The translations under genes were made by a program, and so were the position numbers. A stretch of 42,039 nucleotides of DNA from contig DVFQ01000121.1 of assembly GCA_018713185.1 (NCBI GenBank), forward strand, positions 1-42,039, given 5' to 3'. Of this stretch, positions 1-8,841 are shown piece after piece; the first letter of the stretch is position 1; each line of letters opens with the position of its first letter. The stretch comes from Candidatus Copromonas avistercoris (nom. illeg.). Lineage in GTDB: Bacteria > Bacillota > Clostridia > Lachnospirales > Lachnospiraceae. The notes beneath the pieces are model-generated. The model was given only the letters and a program-made list of their open reading frames with translations. It was not told the DNA's origin and did no database searches.

Positions 1-70
1 GGCAGGACAAGAAAAATAAGAATATTGCATATGCGGTCAAAGGAAGGATTTTCAAATTGGCCGGAAAATG

Positions 71-101
71 AGGGCTCTGCTTTTGGCAGGGCTCTTTTTT
101 T
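71..101 (+). terminator. Rho-independent terminator of the gene upstream of the window
   Basis: AGGGCTCTGC and GCAGGGCTCT form a 10-bp stem (two G-U pairs) around a TTTTG loop, followed directly by a run of seven T. It separates whatever ends in the first 70 bases from the mraZ operon. Confidence 0.75.
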
Positions 102-146
102 CCACTTTTTTCCAGAAAAAAACCAGGGAAAAATCTTAAAAATTCC

Positions 147-175
147 TTGCTATTTTAAAACAAATGTAATAAGAT
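147..175 (+). promoter_or_regulatory. Probable sigma-A promoter of the mraZ (dcw) operon
   Basis: TTGCTA (147-152), a 17-nt spacer and TAAGAT (170-175) resemble a housekeeping promoter. Transcription would start near 182, just in front of the AAGTGG boxes. The match is moderate; position and context are the main support. Confidence 0.5.
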
Positions 176-183
176 TAAAGCAG

Positions 184-230
184 AAGTGGCGGAAAGTGGG
201 TTTAAGTGGAATGAAGTGGTAAAAAAGTGG
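184..230 (+). promoter_or_regulatory. Five direct AAGTGG repeats, probable MraZ operator
   Basis: AAGTGG occurs at 184, 194, 204, 214 and 225, so four steps fall on a 10-11 bp helical period on one DNA face. MraZ family proteins are known to bind short direct repeats containing GTG in front of their own operon. The boxes lie just downstream of the predicted transcription start and end 36 bases before the mraZ start codon, so a bound MraZ oligomer would be placed to control the whole cluster. Binding is inferred, not shown. Confidence 0.8.
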
Positions 231-266
231 TGACCCATGGGACGCGAGGGATGACAGGAGAAAAGG

Positions 267-692
267 ATGTTTATTGGAGAGTACAGTCATACGATTGATG
301 CAAAAGGCCGTCTGATCGTACCATCCAAATTCCGGGAGCAGCTGGGCGAGGAGTTCGTTGTGACAAAGGGATTGGATGGCTGTCTCTTCGTGTACGAAAA
401 TTCGGAATGGAAATCTTTTGAAGAAAAGCTCCACGCCCTTCCTCTTACCAATGCCAACGCGAGAAAATTTACAAGATTTTTCCTGGCCGGCGCCAGCGCT
501 TGTGAGTTGGATCGCCAGGGACGGATCCTGATTCCGGCCGTTTTGAGAGAGTTTGCGAAGCTGGAAAAGGACGTTGTCCTGGTGGGAGTCGGAAGCCGGA
601 TCGAGATCTGGAACAAGTCCATATGGAATGAAAAGAACGTATATGACGATATGGATGAGATCGCAGAGAATATGGAAGGACTTGGCATATGA
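267..692 (+). CDS. mraZ: Transcriptional regulator MraZ
   Basis: MraZ is an AbrB-fold DNA-binding protein that autoregulates the division and cell-wall (dcw) cluster through direct repeats in its leader. The 141-residue product has the normal family length and the typical opening [20 protein letters not shown], with a second copy of the fold in the C-terminal half ([16 protein letters not shown]). The start ATG follows AGGAG at a good distance. It is the first gene of the operon, and its stop overlaps the rsmH start (ATGATG). Five AAGTGG boxes lie just upstream. The call is secure from sequence and context. Confidence 0.97.
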   Translation: MFIGEYSHTIDAKGRLIVPSKFREQLGEEFVVTKGLDGCLFVYENSEWKSFEEKLHALPLTNANARKFTRFFLAGASACELDRQGRILIPAVLREFAKLEKDVVLVGVGSRIEIWNKSIWNEKNVYDDMDEIAENMEGLGI

Positions 693-1636
693 TGTTTGAG
701 CATAAATCCGTGCTTTTAAAGGAAACGGTGGACAGCCTGGATATCAAGCCCGGCGGAATTTACGTGGACGGGACCTTAGGCGGCGGAGGACATGCTTTTG
801 AGGTATTGAGCCGTCTTAACGGAACCGGCCGCTTGATCGGGATCGATCAGGATGAAGCGGCGATCCGGGCGGCGGGAGAGCGGTTATCCCGTTTTGGAGA
901 CAGGGTAACGATTGTAAGAGACAACTACAGGAACATTGACGATGTGCTTAAGAGGCTGGGAATCGGCCGGGTAGACGGGATCTATCTGGACCTGGGGGTT
1001 TCCTCTTACCAGCTGGATACGGCGGACCGGGGCTTTACTTACCGGGAGGACGCCGCCCTCGATATGAGGATGGATCAGAGAGGTTCTCTGACGGCGGCGG
1101 ACGTGGTGAACGAGTATTCAAAAGAAGAGCTGACCCGGATCCTAAGGGATTACGGGGAGGAACGGTTCGCGGGAAAGATCGCGGAGAAAATCGTAAAAGC
1201 CAGGGAGGATCACAGGATCGAAACGACGGACGAGCTGGTGGAGCTAATTAAGGCGGCGATTCCGGTAAAGATGCGCACCGGAGGCGGACATCCGGCAAAA
1301 AGAACCTTCCAGGCGATCCGGATCGAAGTGAATCAGGAACTTCAGGTTTTACAGGATTCCATCGATACGATGATCGGGCTTTTAAAGCCGGGCGGACGGC
1401 TGTCGATCATTACCTTCCATTCTTTGGAGGACCGGATCGTAAAAAATGGATTCCGCATCAATGAACATCCATGTATCTGCCCGCCGGATTTTCCGGTCTG
1501 TGTCTGCGGGCGGAAAAGCCGGGGAACGGTGGTAACGAAAAAACCGGTGGTTCCGTCAAAGGAAGAGCTGGCTGAAAATCACCGCTCCAAAAGCGCAAAG
1601 CTCCGCGTGTTTCAGCGGGCGGAGGATGAAACGTAG
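689..1636 (+). CDS. rsmH: 16S rRNA (cytosine1402-N4)-methyltransferase RsmH
   Basis: RsmH (MraW) uses S-adenosylmethionine to methylate N4 of C1402 in the decoding centre of 16S rRNA. The product is 315 residues, the usual size. The SAM-binding motif [18 protein letters not shown] spans about residues 26-43, [10 protein letters not shown] is at 101-110 and the conserved FHSLEDR at 243-249. The start is either of two consecutive ATG codons (689 or 692) overlapping the mraZ stop, so the two genes are translationally coupled. Second gene of the dcw operon. Confidence 0.97.
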   Translation: MMFEHKSVLLKETVDSLDIKPGGIYVDGTLGGGGHAFEVLSRLNGTGRLIGIDQDEAAIRAAGERLSRFGDRVTIVRDNYRNIDDVLKRLGIGRVDGIYLDLGVSSYQLDTADRGFTYREDAALDMRMDQRGSLTAADVVNEYSKEELTRILRDYGEERFAGKIAEKIVKAREDHRIETTDELVELIKAAIPVKMRTGGGHPAKRTFQAIRIEVNQELQVLQDSIDTMIGLLKPGGRLSIITFHSLEDRIVKNGFRINEHPCICPPDFPVCVCGRKSRGTVVTKKPVVPSKEELAENHRSKSAKLRVFQRAEDET

Positions 1637-1677
1637 ATTTGAAATGATTGTTTTGGAATAGAAGGGAGAGAGGACAT

Positions 1678-2187
1678 ATGGCAGCAGCGAAAAGCCGGAG
1701 AAGAGAAACGCCTTACAGAGCCGGTACTCCATATGTATCCGGAACGGCAGCAAGAAAGCTTGCCGCGGTAAGGGAGCCGCAGAGCCAGCTGGAACGGCCG
1801 GTCCGCCAGGAAAAAACGAACCGGGTCAGCGCGGTGACGATCCGCAGGAACCGGGAAAAAGCGCTGCAGATGGATCTGCCGTATGTGATCGCGCTTACGG
1901 CGGCGGTTGTGTGCGCTCTTTATCTGTGTGTAAATTACCTTCAGCTTCAGTCCTCGATCACGGCGAAGTTAAAGAATATCGAGACGCTGGAGAAGGAGAT
2001 CGAGACCTTAAAGACAAATAACGACGCGTTGGAAACCAGGATCGAAACTTCCGTGGATCTGGACTATGTTTATCAAGTAGCGACTGAGGAACTTGGAATG
2101 GTTTATGCCAATAAGGATCAGGTGCGCCTGTATGACAAGACAGAAAGCGAGTATGTAAGACAATATGAAGACATCCCGGAACAGTAA
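1678..2187 (+). CDS. ftsL: Cell division protein FtsL-like
   Basis: Small bitopic membrane protein of the divisome, expected to pair with DivIC/FtsB and to scaffold FtsQ and FtsW-FtsI. I place the start at the ATG at 1678, preceded by GGGAGAGAGG, rather than the upstream codon at 1648 in the ORF track; this gives 169 residues. A basic cytoplasmic N-terminus of about 60 residues is followed by one membrane segment (VIALTAAVVCALYLCVNYL) and then an extracytoplasmic coiled coil rich in K, E, L and I. Primary sequence of FtsL is poorly conserved, so the name rests on topology and on its place between rsmH and the PBP gene. Confidence 0.85.
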   Translation: MAAAKSRRRETPYRAGTPYVSGTAARKLAAVREPQSQLERPVRQEKTNRVSAVTIRRNREKALQMDLPYVIALTAAVVCALYLCVNYLQLQSSITAKLKNIETLEKEIETLKTNNDALETRIETSVDLDYVYQVATEELGMVYANKDQVRLYDKTESEYVRQYEDIPEQ

Positions 2188-4504
2188 CGGCGGAAACAAG
2201 CGAATATTCACACGGTTCATGCAAGAAAAGCTGGCAGTCACGTTTCTCGTGACGATGCTGGCTTTATTTGGACTTGTGGTTGTTTTATACCAGATGATAG
2301 AGGAAAACAACGAGGATTATACCCAGATTGTCCTGCGCCAGCATTCCTCCTATGACAGCCGGACGCTGCCCTACAGACGGGGAGACATCGTGGACCGGAA
2401 CGGAACCTATCTGGCCACCAGCGAGATGGTCTATAACCTGATCATCGATCCCAATCAGATCAATCAGCGCAGGGACAATTACCTGGAGCCGACGGTGACG
2501 GCTCTCTGCGAGGTATTTGGATACGACAGGACGGAAATCACGAATCTGATCGACGAAAACGCGGATTCCTACTATATTCCTTATGAAAAGCAGCTTTCCA
2601 TGGACCAGAAGGAGGCGTTTGAGGCCAAGGCGGATGAGCTGAACGAGGCCTATGCCGCGTCGGGAAGCCGGAACCGGGTCAAGGGCGTCTGGTTTGAGCA
2701 GGAGTACCGGAGGGTTTATCCGTACAATTCTCTGGCCTGCAACGTGGTGGGCTTTTCTTTTGACAATGGAAATCAGGGAAGCGGCGGGATCGAGCAGTAT
2801 TACAACGACCAGCTGATCGGGACCAACGGGCGCGAGTACGGATATCTGGACGATGAGTCCAACATGGAGCGGGTGATCAAACCGGCGGAAAACGGCAATA
2901 CCATCGTCTCTACCATCGACGCCAACGTACAGAAGATCGTAGAAAAATATATTGACGAGTGGATGGCCGGGATCGGAAGCCAGACGGCGGCGGTAATCGC
3001 CATGGATCCGAGGAACGGAGAAATTCTGGCCATGGCCACCAACCGGCGGTACGACCTTAATAATCCCAGGGATTTAAGCGGCTACTATACCCAGGCGGAA
3101 ATCGACGCCATGACCGAGGAGGAGCAGAGCGAGGCGTGGAACCAGCTGTGGAGAAACTTCTGCGTCAGCGACAGCTTTGAGCCTGGTTCCCCATCCAAGG
3201 CGATGACGGTCGCGGCCTGCCTGGAGGAGGGCGTCGTAAGCCCCAATTCCACCTTTGTCTGCGACGGCGGCTATGAAGTGGGCGGCTACCGGATCCGGTG
3301 CGTCAGCCGCATGGGACACGGAACCATCGACTTGGCCCATACGCTGATGCTTTCCTGCAACGACGCCATGATGCAGATGTCGGCGGCGTTGGGCGTGGAT
3401 CGGTTTACCAAGTATCAGGCGCTGTTCGGCCTGGGGCAGAAAACCGGCATCGATCTTCCCGGCGAGGCGGATACCTCGGGACTGATTTACACGGCGGAAA
3501 ATATGGGGCCGACGGACCTGGCCTGCAATTCCTTCGGACAAACCTATAACTGTACCATGGTGCAGATGGCGGCCGCGTTAAGCTCGATTATCAACGGCGG
3601 CTCCTACTATGAGCCTCATGTAGTGAAGCAGATCTTAAATGAACAGGGCGCGGTGGTGAAAAACGTGGACCCGGTTCTGGTTCGGGAGACGGTTTCTCAG
3701 TCCACCAGCGATTTCATCTGCGAGGCGCTGTTCCAGACGGTGGAAAGCGACGACGGAACCGGTAAGGCCGGCCGGGTTGCCGGCTATAAGGTAGGCGGAA
3801 AGACGGGAACGGCCCAGAAGATCCCCCGCTCCGCAGAAAATTATCTCCCTTCCTTCGCGGGCTTCGCGCCGGCGGACGATCCCCAGATCCTGGTGTATGT
3901 CGTGATCGATACGCCGAATCTCCCGGGACAGGAGCAGGCCCACAGCACCTTTGCGACGGAGGTGTTCCAGAAGATCCTGACGGAAGTTCTTCCTTACTTG
4001 AATATCTTCCCGGATATCGATGTGGCGGCGCCGGAGGACGAGAGCCTGGCAGAACAGGGCGAAGGAATCGTAAACCAGAACGAAGGCGGCTTAGAGCCGA
4101 CGGAAGGCGCCGGAGAAACCGGAGACGGGACCTCCGGAGAAACCCAGAGCGGAGAAGCCGGAGAGACGATGGAACCGGCTACGGATGAAAACGGGGAGAC
4201 GATCCCCATGGAGACGGAGAATCCAGGCGAAGAGGTGATCCCCTATGAGGGCGGTCTGGGACTGCCTGACAGTATGCCTGGAGGCTCAGTGATCGAGCCG
4301 ATGCCTGGGGACGCTCAGATCATGGAAGCGCCCGGCCCAGGGGAACAAAGCCCCGGAGGTGTTGAGTCCGGCGGGACCGGATCCGCCGGCGGTGAATCCG
4401 GCAGGTTGGAATCCGGCGGGGCACAGTCCCAGGGCGCGGGAACCGAAGGGCCGGGATCCGGGGACGCCGGCTTGGGAGAAGCAGGAAACGCCGGAGACGA
4501 ATAA
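2165..4504 (+). CDS. Class B penicillin-binding protein, FtsI/PbpB-like, with long low-complexity tail
   Basis: Septal peptidoglycan transpeptidase, expected to work with the glycosyltransferase FtsW. One membrane anchor lies at about residues 21-44, then a PBP dimer domain and the transpeptidase domain. The active-site SxxK is S342-P-S-K345 in the context FEPGSPSK (most relatives have GSTFK); SxN is SCN at 397-399 and KTG is at 546-548. After about residue 620 there is a tail of about 160 residues rich in Gly, Glu, Ser and Pro (GGESGRLESGGAQSQGAG) with no PASTA domain visible; it would lie outside the membrane. The gene overlaps ftsL by 23 bases. Start at 2165 chosen because the basic stretch NKRIFTRFMQEKL precedes the anchor; its ribosome site is weak. 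Confidence 0.92.
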   Translation: MKTSRNSNGGNKRIFTRFMQEKLAVTFLVTMLALFGLVVVLYQMIEENNEDYTQIVLRQHSSYDSRTLPYRRGDIVDRNGTYLATSEMVYNLIIDPNQINQRRDNYLEPTVTALCEVFGYDRTEITNLIDENADSYYIPYEKQLSMDQKEAFEAKADELNEAYAASGSRNRVKGVWFEQEYRRVYPYNSLACNVVGFSFDNGNQGSGGIEQYYNDQLIGTNGREYGYLDDESNMERVIKPAENGNTIVSTIDANVQKIVEKYIDEWMAGIGSQTAAVIAMDPRNGEILAMATNRRYDLNNPRDLSGYYTQAEIDAMTEEEQSEAWNQLWRNFCVSDSFEPGSPSKAMTVAACLEEGVVSPNSTFVCDGGYEVGGYRIRCVSRMGHGTIDLAHTLMLSCNDAMMQMSAALGVDRFTKYQALFGLGQKTGIDLPGEADTSGLIYTAENMGPTDLACNSFGQTYNCTMVQMAAALSSIINGGSYYEPHVVKQILNEQGAVVKNVDPVLVRETVSQSTSDFICEALFQTVESDDGTGKAGRVAGYKVGGKTGTAQKIPRSAENYLPSFAGFAPADDPQILVYVVIDTPNLPGQEQAHSTFATEVFQKILTEVLPYLNIFPDIDVAAPEDESLAEQGEGIVNQNEGGLEPTEGAGETGDGTSGETQSGEAGETMEPATDENGETIPMETENPGEEVIPYEGGLGLPDSMPGGSVIEPMPGDAQIMEAPGPGEQSPGGVESGGTGSAGGESGRLESGGAQSQGAGTEGPGSGDAGLGEAGNAGDE

Positions 4505-4552
4505 TTCCGGACCATCTTAATATAATGAATAACAAATGTCCATGAGGACGGG

Positions 4553-6400
4553 ATGGCAATGGCCCTGTTTCTGGCGCGTCATAAACGAAAGATCCTGACG
4601 GCGGCTTTGATCCTGGCGCTGATGCTTGCGGGTCTCTGCGGCCAGCTGGGATACTTGATGATTTTCCGGTCGGAGCATTACAGCGAACGGGCAAAAGAGC
4701 TTCATGAGCGGGAGCGGACCATCAAGGCGGCCAGGGGCGAGATCCGGGACCGGAATGGGACGGTGATCGCGGCCAACCGGACGGTCTGCACCGTTTCCGT
4801 GATCCACAGCCAGGTTTCGGAGCCGGAGAAGGTGATCGGCGCGCTCTGCGCCGAACTGGGGCTTCCCCAGGAGGAGGTCAAAAAAAAGGTGGAAAAACGC
4901 TCCTCCCGCGAGATCATCAAGACCAATGTGGCCAAGGAAACGGGAGACCGGATCCGAAGCTACGGCCTGTCGGGGATCAAGGTGGACGAAGATTATAAAC
5001 GGTATTATCCCTACGGCAGCATGGCCTCCAAGGTGCTGGGATTTACAGGCGCGGATAATCAGGGGATCATCGGCTTGGAGGTCATGTATGAGTCGGTTTT
5101 AAAGGGAACGGACGGGACGCTTCTGACGCCGGCCGACGCCAGGGGCATCGAACTGGAGGACGCGGGAGAGGAGCGGATCGAACCGGTTCCGGGGAACACG
5201 CTGACGGTGAGTCTGGATGTAAACATTCAGAAATACGCGGAGCAGGCGGCCTATCAGGTAATGGAGCAGAAGGGCGCCAAGGCCGTTTCGATCATTATTA
5301 TGGATCCCAGGAACGGCGAGATTTACGCCATGGTCAACGCCCCGGAATTTGACCTTAACGATCCTTTTTCCCTGACGCGGGATACGGCCCCCTGGGAGGC
5401 GGCGGAAGAGCCGGAGAACGCGGAAGCGCTTGCCGGGATAGGAGCGCCGGAGACAGCGGAAGCACTTGCCGGGCAAGAAGCGCAGGAGAACGCGGACGGA
5501 TCCGCAGAAGCAGGAGTGCAGGCGGCGCTGAACCAAATGTGGCGGAACCGCTGCATCAACGATACGTATGAACCAGGTTCGACCTTTAAGATCATAACGG
5601 CGGCCGCCGGATTGGAGCAGGGCGCCGTAAGTCTTACGGATCGTTTTTTTTGTCCGGGTTTCCGGATTGTGGAGGACCGGAGGATCCGCTGTCATAAAAC
5701 GGGCGGCCACGGTTCCGAGACCTTCCTCGAGGGAGCGATGAATTCCTGCAACCCGGTGTTTATCGACGTGGGACAGCGGCTGGGAGCGGAGGCGTTTTAC
5801 CACTATTTTGAACAGTTTGGGCTCCTGGAAAAGACCGGGATCGATCTTCCGGGCGAGGCGGCCACGATCATGCACAAAAAGGAAAACATCGGATTGGTGG
5901 AGCTGGCGACCATTTCCTTCGGCCAGTCCTTCCAGATCACGCCGATCCAGCTGATCACCACCGCTTCTTCGATCATCAACGGCGGGAACCGGATCACGCC
6001 TCATCTGGGCTTAAGTATAAGTAAAAGCGACGGTTCTTCCTATAAAAAGCTGGAATATCCGGTGCGCTCCGGAATCGTTTCCAAAGAAACCAGCGCCTCC
6101 ATGCGTTATATTTTAGAGCAGGTTGTCGCGGAGGGAAGCGGGAAGAAGGCGGCGGTTGCCGGCTTCCGGATCGGCGGGAAAACCGCCACTTCGGAAAAGC
6201 TTCCCAGAAGCTTGAAAAAATATATTTCCTCCTTTATCGGCTTCGCGCCGGCAGACGATCCCCAGGTGATCGCGCTCATTACCATCGATGAGCCTGTGGG
6301 CGTTTATTACGGCGGGACCATCGCTGCTCCCGTAATTGGGGATATTTTCAAGAATATTCTGCCTTATCTGGAAATTCAATTTCAAGAAGGTTGCGATTGA
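4553..6400 (+). CDS. Second class B penicillin-binding protein, SpoVD-like
   Basis: Transpeptidase of the PBP2/SpoVD group. SpoVD in Bacillus is needed for spore cortex synthesis; in Clostridia a SpoVD-like gene next to the division PBP is common. A membrane anchor lies at about residues 15-36. The active-site motif YEPGSTFK gives S343 and K346, SCN is at 398-400, and the third motif reads K543-T-A rather than KTG. A tandem-repeat insertion (about residues 282-325; PENAEALAGIGA then PETAEALAGQEA) sits just before the active-site helix. No PASTA domain follows the transpeptidase domain. GAGGA is 4 bases from the ATG at 4553 and 10 from the in-frame ATG at 4559, so the start may be 4559. The assignment to spore rather than vegetative wall work is inferred. 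Confidence 0.88.
   Translation: MAMALFLARHKRKILTAALILALMLAGLCGQLGYLMIFRSEHYSERAKELHERERTIKAARGEIRDRNGTVIAANRTVCTVSVIHSQVSEPEKVIGALCAELGLPQEEVKKKVEKRSSREIIKTNVAKETGDRIRSYGLSGIKVDEDYKRYYPYGSMASKVLGFTGADNQGIIGLEVMYESVLKGTDGTLLTPADARGIELEDAGEERIEPVPGNTLTVSLDVNIQKYAEQAAYQVMEQKGAKAVSIIIMDPRNGEIYAMVNAPEFDLNDPFSLTRDTAPWEAAEEPENAEALAGIGAPETAEALAGQEAQENADGSAEAGVQAALNQMWRNRCINDTYEPGSTFKIITAAAGLEQGAVSLTDRFFCPGFRIVEDRRIRCHKTGGHGSETFLEGAMNSCNPVFIDVGQRLGAEAFYHYFEQFGLLEKTGIDLPGEAATIMHKKENIGLVELATISFGQSFQITPIQLITTASSIINGGNRITPHLGLSISKSDGSSYKKLEYPVRSGIVSKETSASMRYILEQVVAEGSGKKAAVAGFRIGGKTATSEKLPRSLKKYISSFIGFAPADDPQVIALITIDEPVGVYYGGTIAAPVIGDIFKNILPYLEIQFQEGCD
5410..5507 (+). repeat. 36-bp tandem repeat inside the SpoVD-like PBP gene
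   Basis: Two closely similar 36-bp units (5410-5445 and 5446-5481) and a partial third encode the 12-residue repeats PENAEALAGIGA, PETAEALAGQEA and QENADG. The period is a multiple of three, so the frame is kept. It lies in an exported region between two conserved segments of the transpeptidase domain. Confidence 0.8.
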
Positions 6401-6425
6401 TTATTCCGGGAAAAGGACTTATACT
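6397..6425 (+). promoter_or_regulatory. Internal promoter in front of mraY
   Basis: TTGATT (6397-6402), a 17-nt spacer and TATACT (6420-6425) form a good sigma-A promoter. Its -35 overlaps the stop codon of the SpoVD-like gene. It would let mraY, murD, ftsW and murA be transcribed independently of the upstream PBPs. Predicted from sequence only. Confidence 0.55.
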
Positions 6426-6459
6426 ATTTCTACGTGTACATAAAAGATAGAGGTGCAGC

Positions 6460-7428
6460 ATGGTAAACGAAACAATCCTGGCGGTTATTATCGCCTTTGC
6501 GATCAGCGCGGCGCTCTGCCCGGTGGTGATCCCATTTCTCCATAAATTAAAATTCGGCCAGCAGGTCCGGGACGACGGCCCTCAGGCCCATTTGAAAAAG
6601 CAGGGGACGCCGACGATGGGCGGACTGATCATCCTGACCAGCATTGTGATCACATCCCTTTTTTATCTTAAGGATTACCCGCGGATCATCCCAGTCCTGT
6701 TTGTGACCGTGGGATTTGGGATCATTGGGTTTCTGGACGATTACATCAAGATCGTCATGAAGCGCTCGGAGGGTTTAAACCCGAAGCAGAAGCTGATCGG
6801 ACAGATCATTATCACCGGGATCTTTGCCTGCTATCTTTTGACCTCAAAGGATGTGGGAACCGAAATGCTGATCCCGTTTACCGGAGGCTTTGAGGACGGT
6901 TATTATCTGGATCTGGGCTGGCTTTTTGTTCCCGCGCTCTTTTTTATTGTTCTGGGAACGGACAACGGCGTAAACTTTACCGATGGGCTGGACGGACTCT
7001 GTACCAGCGTGACGATCCTGGTGGCTACCTTTTTTACGGTGGTGGCGCTGGGGGAACGAAGCGGGATCAGTCCCATTACAGGAGCCGTAGTGGGAAGCCT
7101 TTTAGGGTTTCTTCTATTCAATGTATATCCGGCCCGGGTTTTTATGGGAGATACCGGCTCTCTGGCGTTGGGCGGCTTTGTGGCGTCAAGCGCTTTTATG
7201 ATGCAGATGCCGATTTTTATCGCGATCGTGGGACTCATCTATCTGGTAGAGGTGCTGTCCGTAATTATTCAGGTGGCGTATTTTAAGAAGACCGGCGGAA
7301 AACGGATTTTCCGGATGGCGCCGATCCATCATCATTTTGAGCTGGGCGGCTGGTCGGAAACCAGGGTGGTTGCCGTATTCTCGATCATAACGGCGATTCT
7401 CTGCCTGATTGCTTACTTAGGATTATAG
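6460..7428 (+). CDS. mraY: Phospho-N-acetylmuramoyl-pentapeptide-transferase MraY
   Basis: Integral membrane enzyme that transfers phospho-MurNAc-pentapeptide from UDP to undecaprenyl phosphate, giving lipid I. The 322-residue length is normal. Family signatures are present: FLDDYIK with the conserved Asp pair, NFTDGLDGL, GDTGSLALGG and the HHHFE motif near the C-terminus. About ten hydrophobic segments are visible. The start ATG follows AGAGG. It is likely served both by the operon promoter and by the internal promoter at 6397-6425. Confidence 0.97.
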   Translation: MVNETILAVIIAFAISAALCPVVIPFLHKLKFGQQVRDDGPQAHLKKQGTPTMGGLIILTSIVITSLFYLKDYPRIIPVLFVTVGFGIIGFLDDYIKIVMKRSEGLNPKQKLIGQIIITGIFACYLLTSKDVGTEMLIPFTGGFEDGYYLDLGWLFVPALFFIVLGTDNGVNFTDGLDGLCTSVTILVATFFTVVALGERSGISPITGAVVGSLLGFLLFNVYPARVFMGDTGSLALGGFVASSAFMMQMPIFIAIVGLIYLVEVLSVIIQVAYFKKTGGKRIFRMAPIHHHFELGGWSETRVVAVFSIITAILCLIAYLGL

Positions 7429-7439
7429 GAGGCGAAAGC

Positions 7440-8786
7440 ATGTCACAGAAAGTATTGGTAGCTGGCTCCGGGATCAGCGGGATCGCGGCGGCAAAGCTTC
7501 TTTTGGCCCAGGGCGGCGAAGTGGTTTTATATGACGGAAACACAGGGCTTTCCGCGGAGGAGCTGAAAAAGAAATTCGACAAGGACGCGAAGGTTACGGT
7601 CCTTTTGGGAGAACTGAAAAAGACGGATCTTTCGGGAGTGGAGCTGTGCGTGATCAGCCCGGGAATCCCTCTGGACGCGCCCTTTGTGGCGGTTTTAGAC
7701 GAGGCGAAGATCCCGATCTGGAGTGAGATCGAGCTTGCCTACCACTGCTCCAAGGGAAAACTGGCGGCGATCACGGGAACCAACGGAAAGACGACGACGA
7801 CCGCGCTTACAGGCGAGATCATGAAGCGCCATTTTGAAAGTGTTTTTGTGGTGGGCAATATCGGCGAGCCTTATACGGCCCATGCGCTGGAGACCACCGA
7901 TGATTCGGTGGTGGTGGCGGAGGTTTCCAGCTTCCAGCTGGAGACGATCATGGATTTCCATCCCAACGTGTCGGCGATCACCAATATTACGCCGGATCAT
8001 CTGGACCGCCATAAGACCATGGAGGGCTATATCCAGGTAAAAGAGGGGATCACCAGGAACCAGACGGAGGAGGACAGCTGTGTCTTAAATTATGACGATC
8101 CGATCCTGCGTGCCTTTGGGGAAACCTTAAAGTGCAAGGTCCTGTATTTCAGCCGCAGGGAAAAGCTGGAAACCGGTGTTTTCATGGACGGAGATCAGAT
8201 CGTTTACCGTCATGACCGGAAAACGGAGCCGATCCTGGATGTGAAGGAGCTTCAGATCATCGGCGGTCATAATCATGAAAACGTAATGACGGCTGCGGCC
8301 ATCGGAATCCTGATGGGCGTATCCACAAAGGAGATCCGGGAAGCCTGCCTGGCCTTTAAGGCGGTGGAGCATCGGATCGAGTTTGTCCGCGAACGGTTCG
8401 GAGTTACCTACTATAACGACTCCAAGGGAACCAATCCGGACGCGGCGATCCAGGCGATCAAAGCGATGCCGGGGCCGACGCTCCTGATCGCGGGCGGCTA
8501 CGACAAACACTCCGAATATGATGAGTGGATCGAAAGCTTTGACGGCAAGGTGCGGTATCTGGTGCTGATCGGCCAGACCAGGGACAAGATCGCCGAGTGC
8601 GCCAAGCGCCACGGAATTACCGATATTATGTACGCCGAGGATATGCAGGAGGCGGTTCAGGTCTGCGCCTCTTACGCCAACGCCGGAGATTACGTCCTGC
8701 TTTCCCCCGCCTGCGCAAGCTGGGGAATGTTTAAGAATTATGAGGAACGGGGACGGATCTTTAAAGAATGCGTGAACAGCCTGTAG
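7440..8786 (+). CDS. murD: UDP-N-acetylmuramoyl-L-alanine--D-glutamate ligase MurD
   Basis: Cytoplasmic ATP-dependent ligase that adds D-glutamate to UDP-MurNAc-L-Ala. The 448-residue product shows an N-terminal Rossmann-type start (VLVAGSGISGIAAAKLL), the Mur ligase P-loop ITGTNGKTTTTALTGE, NITPDHLDRH, and the C-terminal domain with YNDSKGTNPDAA and LSPACASWGMFKNYEERG. The ATG has an excellent AGGAGG site and lies 11 bases after mraY, so the genes are co-transcribed. No other Mur ligase is in the window. Confidence 0.97.
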   Translation: MSQKVLVAGSGISGIAAAKLLLAQGGEVVLYDGNTGLSAEELKKKFDKDAKVTVLLGELKKTDLSGVELCVISPGIPLDAPFVAVLDEAKIPIWSEIELAYHCSKGKLAAITGTNGKTTTTALTGEIMKRHFESVFVVGNIGEPYTAHALETTDDSVVVAEVSSFQLETIMDFHPNVSAITNITPDHLDRHKTMEGYIQVKEGITRNQTEEDSCVLNYDDPILRAFGETLKCKVLYFSRREKLETGVFMDGDQIVYRHDRKTEPILDVKELQIIGGHNHENVMTAAAIGILMGVSTKEIREACLAFKAVEHRIEFVRERFGVTYYNDSKGTNPDAAIQAIKAMPGPTLLIAGGYDKHSEYDEWIESFDGKVRYLVLIGQTRDKIAECAKRHGITDIMYAEDMQEAVQVCASYANAGDYVLLSPACASWGMFKNYEERGRIFKECVNSL

Positions 8787-8841
8787 CGCTTTGAAATAAA
8801 GAAGCGGAAACGTCCGTTATTGAGAGGAAAGGAGGACCAGG

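Noticed and set aside
3-71. Open frame QDKKNKNIAYAVKGRIFKLAGK ending in TGA at the terminator, possible end of an upstream gene
   Set aside because: It could be the last 22 codons of a gene, but another frame (AGQEK, stop at 17-19) is equally possible and neither gives a recognisable motif.
102-107. CCACTT, an inverted copy of the AAGTGG box
   Set aside because: Single copy, wrong orientation and off the helical phase of the array; likely chance within the T-rich terminator tail.
25-222. 65-residue ORF in the mraZ leader
   Set aside because: It runs through a terminator, a promoter and the MraZ boxes and has no ribosome site or family features.
4505-4552. TATAAT at 4521-4526 before the SpoVD-like gene
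   Set aside because: No -35 at a usable distance and no clear sigma-E pattern, so I do not call a promoter.
5099-6004. 301-residue ORF on the - strand over the SpoVD-like gene
   Set aside because: Shadow of a well-supported PBP gene; Arg/His-rich with no domain or ribosome site.
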